Of a stretch of 19,477 nt of DNA, positions 7,175-14,548 are shown one piece after another. The first letter of the stretch is position 1; every line of letters begins with the position of its first letter. Both the position numbers and the translations under genes were made by a program. This stretch comes from an uncultured Gammaproteobacteria bacterium (lineage in GTDB: Bacteria > Pseudomonadota > Gammaproteobacteria > Pseudomonadales > UBA5518), in contig CAIXOY010000187.1 in the NCBI GenBank assembly GCA_903921135.1, forward strand, positions 1 through 19,477, given 5' to 3'. A model generated the notes under the pieces. It ran no database searches and was not told where the DNA came from. It saw only the letters and a program-made list of their open reading frames with translations.

Positions 7175-9589
7175 ATGCGCCGCAGCACCATCGCCATCGC
7201 CATCGCACTGGCCAGCACCGCCGCTCAAGCACAGCTGATCGAGGAGGTCATCGTCACCGCGCAGAAGCGCGCCGAGAACGTCATGGACGTGCCCATCGCC
7301 ATCACGGCGTTTTCGGGCGACGCCCTGGAGAAACTGGGCACCCGCTCGCTCACCGACATTGGCCGCTTCACGGCCGGGGTCGACATGAACAACAACAAGT
7401 CCCTGCAGCCCACCTACAGCATCCGCGGTGTGGAGACCAATGACTGGACCATCGGCTCCGACCCCGCGGTCGCGGTGTACGTCGATGGGGTCTATGCCGC
7501 GCGCGGCGCAGGCGCCGAGGCCGCCTTCGTCGACGTGGAACGCATCGAGGTACTGAAAGGCCCGCAGGGCACACTCTTCGGCCGCAATGCCACGGGCGGC
7601 GCGATCCACATCCTCACGCACAAGCCCTCGCAGGAAACCGAGGCCCGCGTGAAGCTGACGGGTGGCGACTACCGGCGGCGCAACATCGAGGCCATGTACA
7701 ACACACCGCTGTCCGACAGCGTCGCCCTGCGCGTCACGGGCAGCGTGCTGCGCCGCGACGGCTACGTCGACAACCTGAACGGCGAGGATGTAAACGACGA
7801 GAACCGCAAGAACGTGCGCCTCGCGCTGCTCTGGGACGTTTCAGACAGCACCGAAGCCATCCTGCGCTACGCCTACGAAGACATGGACCAGACAGGCGGG
7901 GTGACCAGCACGCTGAACGCTGCCGCCTTCGAGGCCGCCAACCCGGGCCGGAGCTGGGATCCCTTCGGCGCGGGCTCCTGGGACGCTCCCGAGCAGAAAG
8001 AAGCCCGCGAGATGTCTTCGGCCAGTCTGGAGGTGAACCACCAGATCGGCGAGATGACGTTCACCAGCATCACGGCCTGGCGCGACGTCGAGACCGAACT
8101 CCTCGAAGACCTTGATGGCTCGAACAACCCGATGTTCTATTTCGGCTCCTCGAACCCCGAAGAGAGCACGTTCTTCTCGCAGGAATTCCGCCTCACAGGC
8201 GCCACCGATTCGCTGAAGTGGACAGCCGGTGCCACCTACACCACAGAGGAACTCGAGCACACCACCGAGGCACAGTTCCTGGTGAGCACATTCGAGAGCT
8301 TCGCGCTGCCGCCGGTGTTCGCGCAACTCGGCCAGACCATCACGCCGGAGCAGATACCCGCCTTCCGCGAGGCCGCGCGCAACGGCACGAACGCGCAACT
8401 GAACGGACTGCTCGGCCCAATCTGCCGCAACAGGAACTGCGATGGCATCGCCGCCGCGTTCTTCATCTCGTCGCTGCCCGGCGTGAACAAGAACTTCATC
8501 CAGATCCTGAACTCGCTGCGCCCGCGCGTGGCAGCCGGCTACGACGCGCCGTGGAACGAGCGGGTCGACAGCAAGGGCGACTACTCGAGCCTCGCGGGCT
8601 ACGGCGACGCCACCTGGAGCATCACGGATTCCACCAACCTCACGGGCGGCATCCGCTACACCTACGACGAAAAACAGTTCGACCTCTACACCGCCTACCA
8701 GAACTACCTGATCGAGCCCGGCCCGGGCGAGCCCGGCGTGCCCTTCGGCCTCGCGTTCTTCAACGGCGGGCAGCCGCTGCTCGACAGCAGCCAGAACGAG
8801 AGCTGGGGCTCATGGTCGGGCCGCCTGGTACTCGACCATCACCTCACCGAAGACACGATGGTGTACGCGAGCATCGCCAACGGCTTCAAATCAGGTGGTT
8901 TCAACAGCCTGAACTTCGGCCCCGGCATCCAGACCTCCTACGACGCCGAAGAGGTGATGAACTACGAGATCGGTCTGAAGGGCGAACTCCTCGACGGTGC
9001 GCTGCAGTACAGCAGCGCGCTTTTCTTCTACGCGTACGACAACCTCCAGACCCTCGAACTGGTGGGCGTGCCCATCCCCAGCTACAACCTGCGCAACGCC
9101 GATGCCGAGGGCAAAGGCTTCGAGCTGGAAGTGGCGTGGATGCTGACCGACAACTGGCTCGTGGCCGGCAACTACTCCTGGCTCGACACCGAGTTCACCG
9201 AGTACAAGATCATCCCCGCCGCCGGCGAGACCGAAGCAGACGACCGTACCGGCGAACCGCGCGCGGAATCCCCGGAGAACAAGTTCGCGGCAAGCACCCA
9301 GTACACCTGGCCGCTCGCGGGCAACGGGCAGTTCGTGGCGCGCATCGACTACACCTGGTCCGACGACCGCATCGCCGTCACTGACGGCGAGGTACCCGAT
9401 TACGGCCTCACCAACGCGCGCGTCTCCTGGTTCAGCGAGGACGCCAAGTGGGAAGTGGGCCTCTGGGGCACCAACCTCACCGACGAGGAAGTGCTGACGC
9501 TGTTCGGCAATGGCTCCGCGGTGAACTCCACGCCCGGCTGGCGCATACAGCCGCGGATGTGGGGTGTGGATCTGGTTTACAGCATGTGA
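7175..9589 (+). CDS. TonB-dependent receptor 1
   Basis: An 804-residue outer-membrane TonB-dependent receptor for active uptake of a scarce or bulky ligand. Signal peptide 1-20 (cleavage AQA-Q) is followed by a TonB box-like EEVIVTAQK. The plug domain contains DVPIAITAFSG, SIRGVET and VERIEVLKGPQGTLFGRNATGG (122-142), and a 22-stranded barrel follows, with NGFKSGGFNS in its C-terminal third. The start ATG has AAGGAG at 6 nt; the open frame continues 394 codons upstream, but that part is a shadow of the permease gene. Odd points: an extra segment at about 368-467, probably a long extracellular loop, with a C417/C422 pair. The last residues are DLVYSM, so the barrel ends in Met where an aromatic residue is the usual outer-membrane sorting signal. 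The plug lacks siderophore-specific features I recognise; relatives in this style are common near catabolic genes. Confidence 0.93.
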   Translation: MRRSTIAIAIALASTAAQAQLIEEVIVTAQKRAENVMDVPIAITAFSGDALEKLGTRSLTDIGRFTAGVDMNNNKSLQPTYSIRGVETNDWTIGSDPAVAVYVDGVYAARGAGAEAAFVDVERIEVLKGPQGTLFGRNATGGAIHILTHKPSQETEARVKLTGGDYRRRNIEAMYNTPLSDSVALRVTGSVLRRDGYVDNLNGEDVNDENRKNVRLALLWDVSDSTEAILRYAYEDMDQTGGVTSTLNAAAFEAANPGRSWDPFGAGSWDAPEQKEAREMSSASLEVNHQIGEMTFTSITAWRDVETELLEDLDGSNNPMFYFGSSNPEESTFFSQEFRLTGATDSLKWTAGATYTTEELEHTTEAQFLVSTFESFALPPVFAQLGQTITPEQIPAFREAARNGTNAQLNGLLGPICRNRNCDGIAAAFFISSLPGVNKNFIQILNSLRPRVAAGYDAPWNERVDSKGDYSSLAGYGDATWSITDSTNLTGGIRYTYDEKQFDLYTAYQNYLIEPGPGEPGVPFGLAFFNGGQPLLDSSQNESWGSWSGRLVLDHHLTEDTMVYASIANGFKSGGFNSLNFGPGIQTSYDAEEVMNYEIGLKGELLDGALQYSSALFFYAYDNLQTLELVGVPIPSYNLRNADAEGKGFELEVAWMLTDNWLVAGNYSWLDTEFTEYKIIPAAGETEADDRTGEPRAESPENKFAASTQYTWPLAGNGQFVARIDYTWSDDRIAVTDGEVPDYGLTNARVSWFSEDAKWEVGLWGTNLTDEEVLTLFGNGSAVNSTPGWRIQPRMWGVDLVYSM
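7250..7303 (+). repeat. 54-bp tract shared with receptor 2 (copy 1)
   Basis: Encodes the TonB-box/plug start of receptor 1. It matches 14284-14337 (opposite strand, receptor 2) at 50 of 54 bases, and all four differences are at third codon positions. This is a conserved paralogous segment in inverted orientation rather than a mobile repeat. Confidence 0.7.
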
Positions 9590-9590
9590 G

Positions 9591-9624
9591 GCCTGCCCTC
9601 AGGTGGCAGGCACCGGAAACGGTG
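9591..9624. terminator. Double hairpin between convergent genes
   Basis: A perfect 7-bp stem GCCTGCC/GGCAGGC (9591-9597 with 9605-9611) is followed by CACCG-GAAA-CGGTG (9611-9624), a 5-bp stem with a GNRA tetraloop. They sit at the meeting point of the convergent receptor 1 and TauD-family genes and overlap the last TauD codons. No T-run follows on either strand, so a terminating or 3'-end-protecting role is only inferred. Confidence 0.35.
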
Positions 9625-10417
9625 TCTCGCCACGCAGGGCGATGCGGTGCATGACGCGCCGCGCCGGGTAGTAATCAGCCGTCGCGAAGTGCTGCGTGAT
9701 CCGGTTGTCCCAGATCGCGATGTCGCCAGGCTGCCAGCGCAGCCGAACCTGGAAATCCGGGCTCTCCGCCAGATCGAACAGCATCGACAGGAGTCCGCTG
9801 CTCTCCATGCGGTGCAGGCCCGCAATGCGTTTGGTGTAGACGCGGTTGACGAACAGACTGCGGCGCCCGGTTTCAGGAATCCAGCGCACCACCGGGTGGA
9901 GTGCCGCAATCTCGCGCTCCCCCAGCGAGCGCACCAGCGCCGGCGAGACGGTATCGAGCGGCAACCGGTGCTCGGCCTGCAAGGTGGCGAGCCACGCGCG
10001 CAAGCCCGGTGACAGCGCATCGTGCGCGGCATACATGCTGGCCCACAGCGTGTCTCCCCCCTCGGCAGGACACTCCTGGCACTGCAGCACGCACACACCC
10101 GCCGGCACCTGCATGAAGGTGGTATCGGTGTGCCAGACGTTGATGTCAGGCGGATTGGCTGCGTCGTTCACCACCACCGACACCTCGGGGTATTCGGGCA
10201 GTGCGCCGAACTTGGGATGAGGATTGCAGATCGGTTCCCCGAAGATCCGCGCCAGCCCGAGCAACGCCGCAGGGTCTCCCTCAGGGGTGTGCAGGAACAG
10301 CACACCGTGCATCGGCAATGCCGCGCGCAGTGCCTCGCAGCAGGCGCTGTCGAGTTCGCTCAGATCGAGATCAGATACGCGCGCCCCGAGGGTAGGCGAC
10401 ACTCTGTCGATGCGCAT
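9599..10417 (-). CDS. TauD/TfdA-family Fe(II)/2-oxoglutarate-dependent dioxygenase
   Basis: A 272-residue non-haem iron oxygenase that couples oxidation of 2-oxoglutarate to hydroxylation of a substrate, often releasing sulfite, glyoxylate or another leaving group. The facial triad is H96-x-D98 (NVWHTDTTF) and distal H243 (DNRITQHFATADYY). T123 in GGDTLW, and R254 and R258 in PARRVMHR, match the 2-oxoglutarate-binding positions of E. coli TauD. The C-terminus is typical. It is cytoplasmic, with no signal peptide. Start ATG has GGAGGAG at 4 nt. It follows the cytochrome c gene by 23 bp and ends 9 bp from the convergent receptor 1. As last gene of the nitrilase/cytochrome operon it probably acts on the same compound class; family members use taurine, alkyl sulfates, phenoxyacetates, hypotaurine, carnitine-type or amino-acid substrates, and the sequence does not discriminate between them. 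Confidence 0.9.
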   Translation of the reverse strand: MRIDRVSPTLGARVSDLDLSELDSACCEALRAALPMHGVLFLHTPEGDPAALLGLARIFGEPICNPHPKFGALPEYPEVSVVVNDAANPPDINVWHTDTTFMQVPAGVCVLQCQECPAEGGDTLWASMYAAHDALSPGLRAWLATLQAEHRLPLDTVSPALVRSLGEREIAALHPVVRWIPETGRRSLFVNRVYTKRIAGLHRMESSGLLSMLFDLAESPDFQVRLRWQPGDIAIWDNRITQHFATADYYPARRVMHRIALRGETPFPVPAT

Positions 10418-10440
10418 CGGCTCCTCCCGAGCGGGATGTC

Positions 10441-11055
10441 TCAGGGCGGGGTGGGCGCATTGGCGTAGGCTGCGATGGCGCGGAGGTCGGCATCGCTCAT
10501 CCCTGCCACCAACGCTGCCATGCTCCGCCCCTCCTGATCCTGCGGCAGGTAACCACGGACACCGTCGCGGTATTTGCGCAACTGCGCCAGCAGGTACCAG
10601 TCACCGATACCGGCGATGCGGGGCGCAGCAGCACTGCCCTGCCCCGCCACACCGTGGCAGGCCGCACAGGAAGTGTAGAGCTCCCGCGCACGCGCCATGT
10701 CCTCGACAGGCAGCGTGGCGGGCGCGACAGCCGCAGGCATGGCAGCGATGCGGCGCGCCAGAGCGGCGAGCACCGCGTCGTCACTGATCGCAGCGGCCAT
10801 CAGCGTCATGCGGCTGCCAGGCCCGTCGTCAGGATGGCGGCCACGGAGCCCTGCGCGGAAGGCGCGCATCTGCCGCTCGATGTAAGCCGCATCCTGCGCG
10901 GCAATCCCCGGTGCCTCCTTCGGCCGCAGGCCTTCGCCCGCCTCACCGTGGCAACTTGCGCAGCCGCTCCAGTGCGCAGCCGCAAGCGCCTCGGGATCCG
11001 CCGCGGCTGGCAGAGCGAGCAGCACCAGACACAGCCCGATCAGCCGTGCTCTCAC
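10441..11055 (-). CDS. Exported dihaem cytochrome c (c4-type)
   Basis: A 204-residue periplasmic electron-transfer protein with two c-type haem sites, CASCH at 32-36 and CAACH at 130-134, in two homologous halves. The second half is the cleaner: CHGVAGQG, PRIAGIGDWYLLAQLRKYRDG, then GRSMAALVAGMSDADLRAIAAYA, with M179 the likely axial ligand. In the first half M83 or M86 would serve. The signal peptide is MRARLIGLCLVLLALPAAA-D. The start is GTG at 11055, overlapping the nitrilase stop as GTGA, with AAGGTGA upstream, so translation is probably coupled. The pattern (two CXXCH, ~200 residues) is that of cytochrome c4, normally a donor to terminal oxidases. Its position between a nitrilase and a dioxygenase is unusual. 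It might accept electrons from a periplasmic dehydrogenase such as the FAD protein at 16547-18034, which is inference. Confidence 0.9.
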   Translation of the reverse strand: MRARLIGLCLVLLALPAAADPEALAAAHWSGCASCHGEAGEGLRPKEAPGIAAQDAAYIERQMRAFRAGLRGRHPDDGPGSRMTLMAAAISDDAVLAALARRIAAMPAAVAPATLPVEDMARARELYTSCAACHGVAGQGSAAAPRIAGIGDWYLLAQLRKYRDGVRGYLPQDQEGRSMAALVAGMSDADLRAIAAYANAPTPP

Positions 11056-12005
11056 CGCGGCTCACCTTCAGTGTCAACAAAGGTGACGGCCGGCTTGGGC
11101 CGGCGATCGACACGCAGGCTGAACACCTCCGGCGCGGCGTAATGGCCCACACCGTCGAAAAACCACTTCACGACCCCGATGCGGGCGAGGTCGATCTGCG
11201 CCAGCACGATCGTCTCGGTGTCGAACACCGGGCCCGCCAGGTACTCGCCGCCGGGCGCGATGATCGCGCTGCCGCCGTGCGTATGGAAATGCGCTGCCGT
11301 GCGCTCGGGCTTCGGGACGCCAGCGCCTACCCGATCCGGGGACATGCACTCGCGCGCGACAATCACGAAACACCCGTTCTCGTGGGAAAGATGCCGCGTG
11401 GACGCGTCGATCAGTCCGTCGATGAAGGCGTGGCCGGGCCACACCGACGCATGCAGTTGCACGCCCATGCCGCAGAGCGCGTAGCGCGCCGGCGCCATCT
11501 GGTGTTCGAAACAGTTGAGGCCACCCAACTTGCCGAGTGGTGTGTCGTAAGCCTCAAGATCCGAGCCGTCGCCACGCCCCCACACCAGGCGTTCGGCCTG
11601 CGTGGGAATCAGCTTGCGGTGGTTGCCGAGGAGTTGCCCGTCCTGGCCGATGTAGGCGAGGGAACAGTAGATGGTGCTGCCAACACGCTCGTTGTGCCCC
11701 ATCACAACGGTCATGCCGTGCTCGGCAGCAGCGGTGCGAATCAGGGCGAATTCGGGACCATCCAGTGTGACGGCACGCTCGAGCAGGAGTTGCCGGTACA
11801 TCTGGTATTCGGGTTCCGAGGGCATGATCCCCGACCAGTAGGGGTAGCCCACCAGCCAGGCCTCGGGAAAGACCAGCAGCCGGGCGCCTGCAGACGCGGC
11901 CTCGGCGATGGCGGCGACGGCTTTCTCGGCGCCACGCAGTGGGTCGAGGAATTCCGGCGCCCATTGCACGGCGCCCGCCACGAAACCCGGCACAGCGTCG
12001 TTCAC
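11052..12005 (-). CDS. Nitrilase (carbon-nitrogen hydrolase superfamily, nitrilase branch)
   Basis: A 317-residue cytoplasmic hydrolase that converts a nitrile to a carboxylic acid and ammonia through a cysteine thioimidate. The catalytic triad is E48 (LVFPEAWLVGYPYW), K131 (NHRKLIPTQAERLVWG) and C165 (GGLNCFEHQ). The FPEAWLVGYPYW segment and the Lys-x-x-Pro-Thr run are those of true nitrilases rather than amidases or carbamoylases. After the Cys the usual W is F and the 'MPLLR' stretch reads MAPARYAL, a mild divergence around the active site. I chose the GTG at 12005: it has GGAGG 9 nt upstream and begins the protein directly before the conserved AGAVQWAPEF strand; the ATG at 12104 would run the protein through the receptor 2 terminator. 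It is first in a nitrilase > cytochrome c > TauD-family operon. Substrate unknown; some family members act on amides or cyanide. Confidence 0.88.
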   Translation of the reverse strand: MNDAVPGFVAGAVQWAPEFLDPLRGAEKAVAAIAEAASAGARLLVFPEAWLVGYPYWSGIMPSEPEYQMYRQLLLERAVTLDGPEFALIRTAAAEHGMTVVMGHNERVGSTIYCSLAYIGQDGQLLGNHRKLIPTQAERLVWGRGDGSDLEAYDTPLGKLGGLNCFEHQMAPARYALCGMGVQLHASVWPGHAFIDGLIDASTRHLSHENGCFVIVARECMSPDRVGAGVPKPERTAAHFHTHGGSAIIAPGGEYLAGPVFDTETIVLAQIDLARIGVVKWFFDGVGHYAAPEVFSLRVDRRPKPAVTFVDTEGEPR

Positions 12006-12035
12006 GACATCGTTCCTCCGGCCAATTGCAGCACG

Positions 12036-12050
12036 CAGGCAAGGTGCCTG
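12036..12050. promoter_or_regulatory. Small perfect inverted repeat in the nitrilase leader
   Basis: CAGGCA-AGG-TGCCTG, a 6-bp inverted repeat centred 38 nt upstream of the nitrilase GTG, in the 65-bp leader between the receptor 2 terminator and the nitrilase start. Its position where a promoter should lie suggests an operator, or a short leader hairpin. No clear -35/-10 pair was found. Confidence 0.3.
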
Positions 12051-12070
12051 TTTGCTCGCAGGGTATACCG

Positions 12071-12112
12071 AAAAAAGCCGCCGCGCCCCGGGGGGTTCCG
12101 GCACGCGGCGGC
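12071..12112 (-). terminator. Rho-independent terminator of the receptor 2 gene
   Basis: Read on the minus strand it is a perfect 9-bp stem GCCGCCGCG/CGCGGCGGC (12112-12104 with 12085-12077) closed over an 18-nt G/C-rich loop and followed at once by six T (12076-12071). It begins 9 bp after the receptor 2 stop codon. It separates receptor 2 transcription from the nitrilase operon downstream on the same strand. Confidence 0.9.
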
Positions 12113-12120
12113 GTAGGGGA

Positions 12121-14433
12121 TCAGAAGCGGTAGGTGCCCGTCACGCCCATGATGCGGGGCGCTCCCACATGCGAGAACGTTGTGGCTGCGAAGAACAGGT
12201 TGCCATCGAAGGGTATGCGGAACTTGCTCACTGCATAGCTCTCGTCGGTGCAGTTGCGGCACCAGGCCGACACTTCCCAGGTCTCATCGGTCGTCTTCAC
12301 GCCCGCGCGCAGCGACAGCAGGGCGTAGCCGTCCTGCTCGGTGTCATAGCGCTGGATCTCGGCCGAGAGGCGCTGGTCGGTGCGCATGAAGAGGTTGCCG
12401 TCGATGAACAGTGCAAGGCTGTCGCTGATCGGCGTCTCGAAGTTTGCGCCGACGGTGCCCGTCCAGTCGGAGGCAAGCGGCAGCGCCTCGCCGTCCAGTT
12501 CAGCGACGCCGGACAGGGCGCCTGTGCCATTGTCGTAGGTGGCGTCCAGCCACTGGACGGAAGCGTTCAGCGTGAGGCATTCGTTCACCGCAAGTGTTCC
12601 CTCGAACTCCACGCCGGTAGAGGTCGCCCCCTTGGCGGTGGAAACGGCGAACGCACCATCGGCGGGGCGCAACACCTGCACCTGGAGGTCATCAAACTGC
12701 GTGTACCACGCGGCCGCCAGCAAGCGCAGACGCTGGTCGAGGAGATCTGACTTCAGGCCGATTTCGAAGCTGTCGGCGGTCTCCTTGGCGAAGGTGGGAT
12801 CCTGGCCGGGCAGCGGGCCGACGGGTCCGCCGGGCGTCAGCAGGAACTGCGTGCCCGCAGCATCGCGCGTCATGCTGATGCCGCCCGACTTGTAACCGTG
12901 GGTGTAGCTCGCGTAGCCCATGACATTCTCGGCGAAGTCGTACTGCAGGCTCGCCGTGTAGGTAGGTTCGCTGTCGTCCTTCTCCGCGTCGTAGTCGTAC
13001 ACGAAGCCGAGCGGGAAGACGGTGGGAATGGGCGGGCCGCCCGGTGCGACGGGCTGGTCGTTGCGCAGCGAACCGTCCTTTTGGTCGTCGGTGAAACGCA
13101 CACCCAGCGTGAGCGCCAGTTGCTCGCTCAGGTGCAGCGTGCCGTGGGCGAAGGCCGCCATCGACTCGGTCTCCTGCTCGAAGGAGGCCAGGTAGGCGCG
13201 GTAGTTGGGCGCGTGCCAGAAGAACACGCCGCCGAAGCTGCCCTGGCTGCCCCAGATGAACTCGTTCTCGAGTTCGATCTGCTCCTTCGAGTAGAAGGCG
13301 CCGATGGTCCAGTCGAGGCCCTTGGCAACGGAGTCTGCTGTGCCCGCCAAACGGAGTTCCTGCGAGAGCAGCGAGACTTCGGGCAGGTTCTGGTTCGAGA
13401 GCAGCGTGGCGACGCCGGTAAAGTCATTGTCCTTGAAGTTGCTGTCCTGGTAGTCCCGCCAGGCGCTGATCGAGGTGAGGTTCACACCACCCAGATCCCA
13501 GTTGATCTCCGCCGAGATGCCGCGGTCCTCGGCCTTCAGACGCGGGTCGACGTTCAGATCGACCTTGTAGTCCTCGATGTCGGCCGGGTCGATCACTTGC
13601 GAGCCTATGGCTGCCGCGATGGGGCTGTTGAAGGCGCCCGAGCGCGGATCGTTCTCGAAGCGCAGCGCCGTGCAGCAGGTCTCATCAAGTTCGGCATAGT
13701 CGGCGATCACGCGGATGCTGAGATCCTCGTTCGGCACGAACAGCAACTGCCCGCGCAGGCTGTAGCGGTCGAGGTCGTTCAGTTCATTACCGGTGACTAC
13801 GTTGTCGAGCCAGCCGTCCCCCTTGGCCCAGGTGCCCGCCAGCCGGAAGCCCGCCGTGGAACTGAGCGGCACGTTGACCACGCCGGTGGCGCGCGCACGG
13901 TTGTACTCCTCGTAGCTCAGATCCACGGAGCCGGATGTCTCGGAAAGATCCGGCTTCTTCGTGAACATGCTCACGACACCGCCCGAGGTGTTCTTGCCGA
14001 AAAGGGTGCCCTGCGGCCCCTTCAGCACCTCGATGCGCTCCATGTCGACCAGGTCGGTGCTGGCAAGCAGGCCGGAGCGGCTGCGGTAGACGCCATCGAC
14101 GAAGGTGGCAACCGTGGGTTCAAAGCCCATGTTGAATACGGAGGTGCCCAGACCGCGCAGCGCGAAGGCCGTGCCCTGCGAGGGCGGATCCACTGCGCGG
14201 ATCTCGAGGGCGGGCACGGCGGCGCGCAGATCGAAGATGTCGGTGACGACAGCGGCGCGCAGCGCATCGCCCGAGAGCGCGGAGATGGCGATGGGAACGT
14301 CCATCACGTTCTCAGCGCGCTTCTGCGCCGTGACGATGATCTCTTCGAGCGCTGCCTGCGCGAAGGCGGGCGTTGCCAGTGCGGCAAGTGCTGCCGCAAG
14401 AGCGGTGCGAACAAGGCCGGCGTGCGTATTCAT
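12121..14433 (-). CDS. TonB-dependent receptor 2
   Basis: A 770-residue outer-membrane TonB-dependent receptor. Signal peptide 1-26 (ATPAFAQA) is followed by LEEIIVTAQKRAENVMDVPIAI. The plug contains FALRGLG, and DMERIEVLKGPQGTLFGKNTSGG at about 130-152. The barrel has THGYKSGGIS and ends in the canonical aromatic ...GVTGTYRF. Start ATG at 14433 is preceded by a purine-rich GGGGAAG; an in-frame ATG 19 codons upstream would only lengthen the signal peptide. Vicinal cysteines C253-C254 (ETCCTAL) and a C725-x-x-C728 in the next-to-last strands (WCRNCTDESY, where receptors usually have RNLTDE) are uncommon. The promoter upstream has a tandem repeat shared with the symporter and FAD-protein promoters, and an intrinsic terminator follows the gene. 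It is a paralogue of receptor 1, with different loops. Ligand unknown; context points to the substrate of the neighbouring catabolic genes. Confidence 0.93.
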   Translation of the reverse strand: MNTHAGLVRTALAAALAALATPAFAQAALEEIIVTAQKRAENVMDVPIAISALSGDALRAAVVTDIFDLRAAVPALEIRAVDPPSQGTAFALRGLGTSVFNMGFEPTVATFVDGVYRSRSGLLASTDLVDMERIEVLKGPQGTLFGKNTSGGVVSMFTKKPDLSETSGSVDLSYEEYNRARATGVVNVPLSSTAGFRLAGTWAKGDGWLDNVVTGNELNDLDRYSLRGQLLFVPNEDLSIRVIADYAELDETCCTALRFENDPRSGAFNSPIAAAIGSQVIDPADIEDYKVDLNVDPRLKAEDRGISAEINWDLGGVNLTSISAWRDYQDSNFKDNDFTGVATLLSNQNLPEVSLLSQELRLAGTADSVAKGLDWTIGAFYSKEQIELENEFIWGSQGSFGGVFFWHAPNYRAYLASFEQETESMAAFAHGTLHLSEQLALTLGVRFTDDQKDGSLRNDQPVAPGGPPIPTVFPLGFVYDYDAEKDDSEPTYTASLQYDFAENVMGYASYTHGYKSGGISMTRDAAGTQFLLTPGGPVGPLPGQDPTFAKETADSFEIGLKSDLLDQRLRLLAAAWYTQFDDLQVQVLRPADGAFAVSTAKGATSTGVEFEGTLAVNECLTLNASVQWLDATYDNGTGALSGVAELDGEALPLASDWTGTVGANFETPISDSLALFIDGNLFMRTDQRLSAEIQRYDTEQDGYALLSLRAGVKTTDETWEVSAWCRNCTDESYAVSKFRIPFDGNLFFAATTFSHVGAPRIMGVTGTYRF
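14284..14337 (-). repeat. 54-bp tract shared with receptor 1 (copy 2)
   Basis: Receptor 2 copy of the tract at 7250-7303, inverted relative to it, 50 of 54 bases identical, all changes synonymous. It codes for the TonB-box and plug N-terminus. Confidence 0.7.
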
Positions 14434-14474
14434 GTGATGGTCTTCCCCTGTGGTTATCGCATGGACCCGATCCA

Positions 14475-14531
14475 AGGCTAGGCCAACCACCCCGGGGGCG
14501 ATTATTCGATCAGCGCCTAATGATTATTCGA
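14475..14531 (-). promoter_or_regulatory. Receptor 2 promoter with tandem TCGAATAA operator
   Basis: On the minus strand TCGAATAATC occurs twice: at 14531-14522 and 14509-14500, 22 bp apart (two helical turns). A -10-like TAGCCT lies at 14480-14475, 21 nt after the proximal 8-base core and 41 nt before the receptor 2 ATG. The proximal copy would cover the -35 position, as in activator-dependent AraC/XylS-type promoters. The same layout is seen at 16393-16448 and 16460-16516. No transcript data; inferred from pattern. Confidence 0.6.
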
Positions 14532-14533
14532 AA

Positions 14534-14548
14534 GCCAGAAAAACCGGC
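14534..14548 (-). terminator. Weak terminator candidate after the lipoprotein gene
   Basis: Directly after the lipoprotein stop, on the minus strand, GCCGG-TTTTT-CTGGC can form a 5-bp stem (one G-T pair), followed by TTT. It is short and could be fortuitous; it abuts the distal TCGAATAA element. Confidence 0.25.

Noticed and set aside
12006..12104. ATG at 12104 as the nitrilase start
   Set aside because: It would translate through the receptor 2 terminator stem; the GTG at 12005 has GGAGG and fits the family N-terminus.
12898..14481. 527-codon plus-strand open frame
   Set aside because: Antisense shadow of receptor 2; composition and lack of motifs argue against a gene.
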